DNA from: Trichostrongylus colubriformis
Taxonomy: Eukaryota > Nematoda > Chromadorea > Rhabditida > Trichostrongylidae
Assembly (NCBI GenBank): GCA_963978905.1
Contig: OZ022261.1
Coordinates: 11,781,992-11,845,991, forward strand
DNA length: 64,000 bases
Reading direction: 5' to 3'
In this document: in pieces, positions 40,201 through 52,200 of the stretch
How positions within the stretch are numbered: the stretch's first letter is position 1
Layout of the letters: each line of letters begins with the position of its first letter
Notes under the pieces: model-generated
What the model saw: the letters and a program-made list of their open reading frames with translations, nothing else
Told to the model about the DNA's origin: nothing
Databases searched by the model: none
Program-made: the position numbers and the translations under genes

Positions 40201-43200
40201 GCAGTCACTTTTTCGCCCTAATATTTGCTCCTAGTAGTGGATTTATGACACTTTCAAAAAAATAAATGTAGCGCTTTCTGACATAAACGGACGATAGGCT
40301 TATTCTTATTCGAGACCATGAATCGGCCATTATAATGATCCAGCGGCAATTAGTTTACGTCAACTCATTCTGTAAAAATATAACTGTTTTCTAGGATAGC
40401 ATCGAGGTACATCTACTGGCGCTGAAAAATGCGCGCGGTTGCACTAAGTAGACGCGTAAAAACTCGTCCTGTCGCCAGTGTGTTGGAAGCAAAAAGTGGG
40501 AGAAAACTCGTGAAAGTAAGAAAAATGAAAGCGCTCTCTCATTTTGATGAATTTCAACATGAGAGTTTCTGTGGTATCTTATGGTGGTGAAAGGTTAGCC
40601 TCTTTCTTGGATGGCCAAACGACCTCGGGGGCGGGACTTTTAGGATGGGTGGGGTACGGTGCATGGGCTGGTGTGAAGCGTAGGCGTGCCCAACGGTTCC
40701 GTTCACGCGTTATGCCCTCATTCGAACTTCACATATTCTGCAGGCTCCTGTATAGGTTGGTAATGAAGTCCGCAATTGCTGCACCACCCTGAACCTCCCT
40801 GTCCACCGTTCGTTCCTCACGCCAAGTTCATGTAAGTGATAGGATTGCTACGGATTCATGGCGAAGTTATAAACTAGTTATTCTCGAGAGACACAGAATA
40901 ACTTTCCACATAACGATGTGCAATAATGAGGATCATAAAGCTGAAACAGCTTTCGAGCTCCGGCTTCAGCGGTAAACCGGAGCAATAACTGACTATTCAT
41001 TCGTGCAAGTGTTTCAGCCGCTCTTTTGAAATAAGTCTAGAATTGCTGTGTTCTAACCCTCTTAAGTTTCGTGGCCTTCTTCCTCACTTTCTTGCAAAAA
41101 AGCACTTTTTCTGATACCTCTGAAAATCACTTTACTAGATACAGTAATGGACAGAAGCACAAAAAGAGCGGCGAATTTTCCTTTTTTCCGAAGCCGTTTC
41201 GAAGCAGAAATTAAAAACTGGAAAAAAGCATTTCATCTGAATCCCGCCGAGCAACATCTGAAAAGCGTCGACGGGCAGAACGCAGTTCAGATTTTCGCGC
41301 CCAATACTGAATTGCTTCTCATTCTGCGTCCCTGACCGAGTGACCGTCATTTCTTTGCTTCTAAAGCCCTCGTGGTCCACTCCAACGGATGTTTGAGGAG
41401 CTCTATCTCAGTCGTATTCCGTTTTCTTTGCGCGTGAAACTTTGCATGCCGCCCTTGGTCAGCAAGTGGAACATAGTTATATGGGTAGCAGAAGAAGTTA
41501 AAGGCACATTCTGTGATAAGCAATTGGGTTGACTTACCTTTTTGAAACAGTAAATGCGTGAGTAACTGGTCAGGCTGCACCTTTTTTCGCATCGCCCCGG
41601 TTCGCTGCCACGACGTTACACCTGCTCGAAACGACTCAGACGTCACCCGCTTGAGCTCCCTTATTGGTCAGCTGAGTAAAATGGCTGTGGTCGAAGTGCG
41701 TTCGAACAGGTAGGGCCGTGATAGCGTACCGTGACTAGTGAAAAAAAAGTGCAGCCTGACTAGTCACCAAAGGATCTACTGTTCCAAGAAGGTAAAGGGA
41801 CCCATCTGATTGTCACGATGTGTGCCATTAAGTTTCCATGGACGATTCTATTGGAGCGAATTTTTGCAAACTTCCTCGACACACTACTTTGCTCCAGTGA
41901 CAGGTTCTTATATTGATCACGAACTGACGTCGAGAGTTGGGTGAGGCATTAAGAACGAGGCTGTCAACAAGTGCAGTGACTTTACCTTGACAGCCTCATT
42001 TAAAAATGACTACTCAATTACTCTTGTGATTGGCTAGCTGTTTAATAGCTGTAATTGCAATATGGATTGTGTTAAATTATTGCATTGCCGCTTATATGTA
42101 AGCTTTGCTTAGTTATCGCTCTGAGAGGTTCGCTTGCCCAAAAAGTCAAAACTCGTGGGTGTTCGATGCAAGAGATACTACTTCTACCTAGATGGTACGC
42201 TGAGGTATTTCATGTAAAGGCTTCTTTCTGACACTGATATGTTGCCAAAGATGACTGAAAAGCTCGAAAGGATAAAGGATAAGGATGTGGATAAAGGATC
42301 GTAATGTTTGTGATTCTCACTTTCTACTACCCATGCGTTTAGGGTTTTGAAAGAGGACTATATGGAAAACCCGTGAAAAGTCTCAAAAAATTATTCGAAG
42401 TTTTTTATGCGTGTAGAAAGTGCTAGGCGCTGGAAGCTTCGCGAACATTCCACATTTTCTTGGTGCGTTCAAAAAAGTATTCAGATATCAGTAATAAATT
42501 TTAGGATTGTTGTATTGCTCAGATACACTGAGATCAATTCAAGGTTTCCAGGCCCATCATTCCTTGGAAACATGAATAGCACATGCGTAATTTTTAGTCT
42601 AGATGGGACGGCATTTAAATGCGTTCACTATTTTAAGTGGAAGTTGTTGAACGCGTGGCGCATCTCATAACGATCGACAATGCAGCCATCTCCATTTAAT
42701 GTTCTTTCTTTTGAGGGCGAAAGATTAAAATTTCATCGGATGGTTGGTTTTTTAAAATCTCGTGCTTTTCGTTGAAAGAAACCGGGGAGCTAGACCTAGG
42801 CGGTTTTTTAGAGTTTTCGCTTCAATCGCATCCCCTCCGTAGGCGAGGCTTCGAGCAAGGAGAACATGAGAACTGGGAAGGTATGCCCTGATCCCGCAGC
42901 ACTGCGAGTCGCGCTGCCACGCACCCGCCAGGGCGTTGCCTGGAGAGCGGGACAACGTTCGCGGCCGACTGACGTAGCCCCTCGCCCGTCTGCGTCTACC
43001 CCATCGGCTGGTTATGTAGAGGAGCGCGAAAGGAGTGAGATGGGGTTTTCCGGAATTCTTTTTTTTGGATTGCGTCGTTTTATTTCGTTCTTTCTCCACA
43101 TTTACACTGCTGAGCACCCCTACTTTCACATTCTCTAATTACTCCACAAATTGTCAAATTCACCCTTTCTAGCGTCTTTAAAGACTCTGAAGTATACGGC

Positions 43201-46200
43201 GTGAAGGGACATAAACGCCGCATTGTCCTATTCCGAGGCCACTGAAAGTATCAGATTTTCTGGAACAAGGAACACATGCTTTGAGTACCATCTGGCAGGT
43301 AGTGATGATGCATGTTGTAAAGGTCTAAAGTTGTTACACAACGATGCCGTAGAAATGTAAGGGTGAATAGGGGGTAAACCAGTAGTAACTCATCGATGGG
43401 CCAAGGACCGTGGCCACTACTTATTTGGGGCTATTGGTTACTACGTAACTTGTAATTATATGCTTCTATTAACAAATCGATGCCAGATAACCTGTTTATC
43501 ACAGCGACTCAAGTATTCGATCGGGTTTTGGCGCTCGATCGGAATGCCGTCGTATGTGGCGGTCGTCCTCTCTCTCTTCATCTTTCTGATTGGCTAACTT
43601 TCTCCACATTCTCAGGTGTCATACCTATTCTCTCATTATCTTTCTCTCTCTACCTACTCCACTATATGAGTGATATCTCGTTGGTGTTGAGTCTGTATGT
43701 CACCTCATCACCGTATACGAGTGTGATACCATCGAGCCGACGTATCCTAGCATTTGATCACTATATGATTAGACACATCTGTGGCCCAGGTCTTACGTTT
43801 CTGCCCGTCGTTGTCCGTGGTCAACCGCGATTATTGTGGTCGTTCAACGATGCGTGAGAATTCCTCAACTCATTCCTCAATTTTCGCTCATGTTTTGGTC
43901 CATATCTAGGCCGTAACTATTTTTTCGTTCTTCAATAGTCAACGGTGTCACCATACCCTTTCCATGAATTATGCTGTTTCACCGTTCACATTCCTTGATA
44001 TAACTAAATTAAATCGTACCCATTTTCGCGCAAGTGTAACACTCCTTTTCAGTAATTCCAAAACACTTTATCAAAATTAAAAAATCTAACAGAGGGGAAT
44101 GTACTTATACGGGGACAATTTGAAAAGAAGCCTCCCTCCGATTTTGGTGGTAGTTCAATGCTCCCCGCCCCGTGATCCCCTTTGCTGTCAGGTTTCACCT
44201 GGGTTTTAGTATACAAAGGGTTAATGAATTTCGGACTTATCCTCCCACCTCAGATATACGAATCTGTACGTGATTTAGATACACATTGGCTAGGGTTGTA
44301 ATTGTTTTTAGTTAGCAGACATTCGCTCACAAATCTCCGCTCTCTTGTGAATCGGAGATGCTGACTCATGAGCGCAACTACTTAGCGAAACTAGTTTTTA
44401 CACATGATTAATCTATCAGTCTTATAATATCTGGACAATCATCTTCTATTTAATGAATGACCCTCTCCGATGTTGATCCGTAAGGGGTCTCGATAGGGTG
44501 TTCGGTAGGTGATTCCTTCTGGCATTTAGCCTTTTTGAAGTTTGTTGTGAGGTAAAGACAAGAGGGTGATACATGAGCGCTGTAATTTTCATTGCACAAT
44601 GGCAGAAAGTACCGAGGACCTCTAGAAGGTGTGCCTGCCTTGAACTCGTACTACCGCCATCCCTTGTGCTTCTGTGGTACTGTACCTACCTCACCTAAGA
44701 AGCTGCTTAAACCAATGAAACTATGATATTCAAACCAAATTGTGGCACCGTTGCGTCTGGTAGACGCTAACTGGCTGAGAAAAGTGAAAGAAGTAGTCGT
44801 GAGGCTGTTGTGCTTAATGGTTCCGTCTGGATGCAATTGAGCTCTTTTTTTGCTTCAGATGGTATAAGGACAAAGCTTCATCTGGCTTCATCATCCTTAC
44901 CCTTTACTTTATGTGATGAAGATATCACTTTGGCTCAAGTGAAAGGAGGCTTTGCACTCCCCTTTTTTAGTCGCCTTGCCATGTATGTCATATCTCTGTT
45001 ATGCCTTTTCGGGCTCAGAGCATAACTCAGTTTGTACTTGTATAGGTCACAGAATATAATGTATAGTTGTGCTGTAGCTCGACGCAGCACTACAACGGCA
45101 GGGTGTGTATCTTTATGTCAGGATTTCGCACCGCGGCATGTCACAAGCGAAGCAATGCGGACGAGCTAAAGGCGCCATGTTGTTGGGCCCCGAAGCGATT
45201 ACAAGTCAACTTCGTATCGCGCCCGTAGCATTACTTACCGTGTAATCGTTCTAAGACCCAACTACCGCGACACGCACAGCTCGTCGTCGTGCGAAATTCT
45301 TTCATAAGGGTACACACCCACGAAGGCATGGTCATGACGCAAGCGGGGCTATCGTGGCACAATCATAACTCTCTGTTAGTTCTGGCGCAATCCCGAATTA
45401 CGATCCTGAAGTGGCGTTATCGTGGCAAAAAAAGGTTATGAGGAATTACGTCGACTATGCCGAGGACGAAATATTTTGTGATCAAATCTGTCAGGTGCAG
45501 TCCATTTTTCCCAATGGTAGGCTCCTCCCCTTGTTTGTTAGAGGAACTATACCAAAGGCATAGTAGGGCCATGGTAACTGAACATGTGGGCGGGACCAGA
45601 AGGCCACGTCCATTGGCTGGAAACGATCTCTGCCTTTCTTCGTTAACTTATTAATTTCTTCATTTGTGTGTACTGTGACGCGCCAACTTAAACATGCCAT
45701 GACGCTTTTAGGAGTTCCCATAATTATTTTATTATTGCTTGCCAGTTTTACTCTCAGAACGGTCATATGGTTGCTGAATCATGCTGTTATAGTAAGACTA
45801 CCATTGTAGAAGTAGTAATGGGTTGGGGAATAAGTTCCCGCCGTTTTTTTCAACCCCTTTTTTCACATTGTTTCCTTCATCTTTCGACAAAGATTATATA
45901 TCTGTTTGATAGAGCTTTTTTTGCTCTACAAAACGCTACTATCTGTTTTTTCGATTTCTTCGGCTACCTAATATTTATGAGGTTTTGAAATGAAGTAAGC
46001 TGAAGGCAAAAAGTTGGCTTTTGCGCACCTCATCTTTCTCGTCTACCATCGAGATCAAAAAATGTTTGTGTACATGTTTCGATAGAGCTTTTTCAGCTCT
46101 ACAGAATGGTACTACTTATTATTCAAATCGCTCAACTTTTTGCTGTTTTTAGGATTCAGAAATACAGTACTCGCAAAAGTAAGCACTTTGGTTATCTTCT

Positions 46201-49200
46201 CTTCCTCGCCTACCATTGAGATTTGAGAAGGTGTGCATACGTGCATTCGATAGAGCTTTCTTTGCTCTACAAAATGATATCACTCTTCTTTTGTATCCTC
46301 TCATACTTTAGCATGTAGGGATAAGCGTTTACCTGTTTTTCAATTCAAAATTGCATAATGAATATGATTTTTTTTAGCAGAGTGTTTTATATCATTCGAT
46401 AGAGCTCTTTTCGCTCTACAAGATACTTTTTACGGTTTTTGTTCAAATAATTTTTTGACAGTTTTTAGATCATTTAAAAGTCGACGAAATCGAGCATTTT
46501 TGACACCATGTGATGAAAATGCTCGATTTCGTCGACTTTTAAATGATCTAAAAACTGTCAAAAAATTATTTGAACAAAAACCGTAAACAGTATCTTGTAG
46601 AGCGAAAAGAGCTCTATCGAATGATACAAAACACTCTGCCAAAAAAAAAATCATATTCATTATGCAATTTTGAATTGAAAAACAGGTGAACGCTTATCCC
46701 TACATGCTAAAATATGAGAGGATACAAAAGAAGAGTGGTATCATTTTGTGGAGCAAAGAAAGCTCTATCGAATGCACGTATGTCAAATCTCAATGGTAGG
46801 CGAGGAAGAGAAGATAACCAAAGTGCACACTTTTGCGAGTACTGTATTTCTGAATCCTAAAAACAGCAAAAAGTTGAGCGACTTGAATAATAAGTAGTAC
46901 CATTCTGTAGAGCTGAAAAAGCTCTATCAAAACATATGCACACACATTTTTTGGTCTCAATGGCAGACGAGAAAAATGAGGTGCGCAAGTGCCAATTTTT
47001 TGCCTTCAGCTTACTTCATTTCCAAACCTCATAAATATTAGGTAGTCGAAGGAATCGAAAAACAGATAGTATGGTTTTGTAGAGCAAAAAAAGCTCTATC
47101 GAAAACATGTATAAGCTTTGTCGAAAGATAAAGGAAACAATGTGAGAAATGAGGTTGAAAAAAACCGCAAGGACTTATTCCCCAACCCAATACTATTATA
47201 GCAATCATTGGTAGAGCTACTATAGTAGTTGCGCCTACTCTGGGCGGAGGGTGTATAAAAACAAGTGGCGCCGCTATTGCTCCTGCATGTATGGGGGATC
47301 GAATCCCGGACCAGTGTACAGGCCAACCAAGCCTTCCAATCTCCCGTGGTCGGTAACTTGGTGCCAGACTTGTTTGGAAAGGTAAAAACACCGACTACTA
47401 CATGAGATGGTCAATAGACTATGGACGAAATCACTTCTTATCGCTACTGTGATTTTGAAGGGAGTGGAATGTGTAGCGCGCATCCCAAAATGAGTTAATT
47501 GGGACAAATGCTGCATTTTTATGCTTTTTATCATATCTACGTTTTATGAAATTTCTCCAATTTTCCCATCGTTAAGGTTGAACTTCCACAGCTGTATTTG
47601 GTTCCCCGTTTTTTCAACGTCAGATTATTGTATTTCCAATCCGATATTTACAATGAAAACAGTTTTGCGCTGAGAGTTTCTCACGCTATGTTTGACAACC
47701 AAACTAGGGCTGGTTCTATGAAATATTTGTGGCAAAACGGAGGCACAAGTTTGGGGTACCTGAGCCAGGTGAGAACCACTGTCACTGCTTCTTCAGTGTC
47801 ACACAGAGTAACATTATCGTTCTGTCAACGACCATCTACTTTTAACTCGTACTCGCCCTCATAAATCGCATTTTTTTCTCATGCTGAAATGATCATTAAC
47901 TGGTTTGTGCCATCTTAAGTATGCAATTAAATGCTTTTTCCGCTTGCTCGTCATTTCCGTTGTGCAAAAGCTGTCGGTAGGTTTTCCACTGGTTAAAGGA
48001 ACCGGGAGGGGTCAGGAGAAAGAGTAGGATCTGATGAAATAATCGTTCTGAAACGAACAAGAATAAAAGCGATAATCTGTAGAGAAACCCGGCTTCAAAA
48101 GCGCGACGTTGTGGTCTGTATTCGCATTTCCTGCGCATCACTGAGCTGCAACATCACCTTTCCGAGTTGCTCGCTGCGGGAGATGTCATTTGTTGTCGTA
48201 GGGCATTTAATTCATTCATGATGATATGAAATAGGTAAAATAATAAACAGCAGCAATCAAGAGAAACAGTGAATGGGAGAAGAAGCGAAAGTGTAAGGAA
48301 AATGGTGTTCGTGAAAAAAAAAATCCACTGAATTCACACTCGACGTCCTAGTAATGTGTTTTGTGTGCAGTGTCTCAACCTAGCGAACTGCAAGCGTTAC
48401 GGTAGGTCAAACCGCAGGTCGAAATTGCCACTTCCCGGTGCCTTTAAAAGGGGGATGGAAACGCGCAGGAAGCATGAAGAGGTAATGAATAAGGGGAAAA
48501 GGTGTCCGAAAAATAGGAAGAAAGGCAAAGCTTAGTTTTCTATGATGCGTGCGCAACGAGAAAATCTGCATTTTCCTCTGAAATAGCGCGCGGTCTCTTG
48601 TAATAGAATGCATCCCTGAAGTTTCGAGAACAAGATAGTTGATATGTTGATGATATCGATCCTGCCACGCCAAATCGTTCTTTCCTCTGTGTCAACTAAT
48701 TTCTCCCACCAGAAAACCGGTTCTCAAAGATGGGAGTGCTAGTGTGAATGGCTAAATGTCATCTCCATCCTTCTGTATGCATACCAACAATCAGAAGCTG
48801 GATCTGTAATGTATTCCGAACATGGCAGATCAACCACGTAAATATCAAGCAGTTGCCTTCTGTAGCATAATTCCTAAAAGATATAGCATTCGGCGTTGAA
48901 AACCCTCTTCTCGAGATTGCCACCTATACGAATGTGCCGACCCGTTCAGTGACTTCTAGGAAGAGCAGAAAAGCGAATGATCCGCTGTTGAGTGTTTTCA
49001 AAGGCAGCGCTAGGAGTGAGGAGAAAATGCAACCTGGAAGACGGAGTGTGTGCCCTTATGTCAGGATTCCACACCGCGGCGTGTCGCAAGCGAAGCGATG
49101 CGGACGAGCCAGCTGTGTATGGTGCCCCTAGCACTGCCGTCAAATCGCACCAAAACCTAACTATGGCGGTACCTATACCTCGCACATACCGCTTCTTACG

Positions 49201-52200
49201 TCGCTCATCATGGTGCAAAATCCTGACATAAGGATACACACCCGAGAAGACATGCGATAACCTGTGGGGAAACAGTTCCAGTCGTGCTGCCTCGCATCCG
49301 CGGAGCGGCGTTCGTGGCTGGCTGCTTAGCCCCTCGCCGTCTGCGTATACCCCTCAGGTTTGGTGATGCAGAGGAGAAATGGAAGGAATGAGAAGGAGTG
49401 TTCTCGGGTTCCTATTTCTTGGGTTTTTCGCCGTTTTATTCCGCTCTTTCTCCACGGTAGCACTGTTGAGCACCTCGTATTGTCTTCACAATTAATCCAC
49501 ACTTTGCCAAACTTACATCTTCCGATGTCTTTCAAAATCTTTTGTCTCTTGCTTCTTCCCTTTCGCCTTCTCTGCGTCACTCGCCGCAAGGGTTAGATTC
49601 AGGCGACGAAGACCTGTGCCATCCAGCCCCGAAAATTGCCCTGTCCTCGAAGCAACTCGCACAGTGGATGCGAGACAACGTGAATGGCAGCGCTATGGGT
49701 ATCGCGGCAAAGACCTCAAGGCAGGCTTTTTTAATAGAAGTTTCGTCACAGATCATCTCTCCTTGACTGGATTTTTCGTTCGCTGGGAATTCGTCTTCGG
49801 ATTTCTCGTTTTCTCCTTACCGCTAGCGGTGCTTCCAACTTCCCAAACAGTTATGATAACCTATAATGAAGTGATATCCTTCATGCACAACCGAAGGATG
49901 GAAGGGTATCACACACGGTTGCCTTCGGAGGGCACTGATCCCCATACCATGCCAAAGGGAGGAGCGCCTCCTTATATGTATACTTTCTGAGGCACTTTGT
50001 CGCTTCATATACCACTAATTCTGTCACTGTCTCAGTTTCAGCAAGTGGTATAATGCCATCATTTCTACCAGTTTGCTCCAATGATGATTTTACATCCTGT
50101 AATATTCTAGTGGTCAAAATTTTTCTTCACACTTTACACGATCTTCAATGCTATAAGATTCTTAAAGTGCTCCATATTAAACTTCCTCGTGATGCGCCAC
50201 GCACTCAGCTAATATTTACGCTCATAGTGGAGTTTAGAGCACTTTTTAACCGAACCATAACTGTGAGAGATAGACATCATCTTGTAGGACAGTCTATGAT
50301 CAATCAAGAACCCCTTGGTAATGAGAACTATTTTGCTCTAGTGGTTTCCGCCACTATTCCAGCGTTCCTACATAAAAACGAGTGTCTCTCGCCTTTACAG
50401 CAACTCCGCCTTTAGTTGACGAACTGAGCTGAAAAACTTATCAGATATATGTGACTGCTAATCATTGGCGATTTCTTACTTTCCTGTTCAATTACTGTGC
50501 TCAGAATTTCAGACTTCTGATACACGTTTACGCATTAATTTTTCACCGTTTACAGCTTTCAAGCCATTATAATGTCCCGTAGAAAACTCTGTAATTGAAT
50601 TTCTCACTGAATTCCATCGCAATCCGAGAACTTCTGTCCTACTTGCTTTACTTTTTTATTGCAATTCTTTTCATACACATGTTGGTAAGTGTGCTCGCGT
50701 ATGGAACAGGATTTACAGGGATGCCCCTTCATGATTCTCATGATGAATGGGCCGAATTTCTTTACTAGCAACTTTTTAAATCGTGTTTGCGAAGTTTCCG
50801 CTTCCGTATAAAAGGAATGGTCACAGGATATCAGTCATAGTTGTGCAAAACATGCCAAAAGACCGCGAAAGTGCAAATTCCGAGCGCGAATGTCGCAGTT
50901 CAAGTAAGAGATAAAAGCTTTTGCAACCCACGAAAGACATCTTAAAGGAGTCGTGCACGGAAAACCGAGTTTCTCTGTTATCCAAATATTCATGTGTATC
51001 TGCTTAATACAGGCTGCATGCAAAGTTTCACGCGAAAAAGTAAAAATCCGGCTGAGATACAGTGGTGGCCGAGGGGGCGGAGTCTCAGCGTAAATGCCCG
51101 TCCCGTTGTGCGTCGCTGTCGGAGACGCATATCGAGGACAGAAAGTTGCGTCAGTAACACTCATCGCCTAGACCGCGGCGGACAAAGGGGCATTCACTCT
51201 GAGGCCCCTCCTCCTCGGTCACCAATTTAAAGAGCTGTATCTTAGTCATATTCTCACTTTCGAGTGTGAGACTTTGTATGCGGCTTTATTAAGCAAATAC
51301 AACATAGATATAAGGGTAACAGAGAAACTCGTTTTTTCCATGCACGATTCCTTTAAGATGTCTTCCGTGGGTCTCAAAAGCTTTTATCTCGTGCTTGAAC
51401 TATGGCATTGGCGCTCAGAATTTGCACTTTCGCGGTCATTTGAAATGTTTTGCACAACTATGACCGACATCCTGTGACCACTCCTTTCATACGGAAGCGA
51501 AAACTCTTCAAACTTCGCAACGCGTTTTGAAAAGTTGCAAGCAAAAGAATCCGGGCCATTCATTATAAGAATCATGAAAGGGCATCTTTGCAAGTCCTGT
51601 TCCATATGTGAGCACATTTACCACCAATAGTGAAAATGGTGAAAGCAATAGTAGAGCTAAGAGTGTAGGAAAGGAGCTATCCGTGATATGTGCTCAGTGA
51701 ACATGGAATGAAGAATATTGTTACAATTGCTTGAGACATATATAAATAAGCGGTAAAAACACAGAAAAATAATTGTTTTCTCTGTTAATGCCATCCTGGG
51801 ACATTGTTCTAGTAGGCCGCGTTCATACTCAGCGCCGGCGCCGCGTGGCTGCGTTCACATGCGGTGGGGCAGAGTGGCACGGGGAGGTGCAAAGACCACT
51901 CAGAAACGAGGCAGGGTGGCATAGGCGGAGACGCAATGACGCAGCCACGCCCCGCCGCCGGCACCGCAGAGTATAGAGGCGGCCTCACTCACTCACTTTC
52001 CTGCAATAGTGCAGAGGGCGCGAAAACACGTCCTTGCTGAGAATGAACGATTGTAGGGGTCCTACTGCTCAAAATTTCAGCCTTTCATCCCTTTCTTTTC
52101 CCACGCTTCAGATTCAGTCAGCTTGCATCGGTCCCATCAACAAGGGAAGTCCACAGAAGAATCACAAATTTCCTCAATATTAAAGCCAGTTTTGTGAAGT

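Noticed and set aside
43480..43857. 125-codon plus-strand frame in intron 18
   Set aside because: Composition is dominated by Ser/Leu/Thr from pyrimidine-rich DNA, with no motif or convincing splice context.
47280..47310. tRNA-like T-loop GGGATCGAATCCCGG
   Set aside because: No matching A box or cloverleaf could be folded around it; not called as a tRNA gene.
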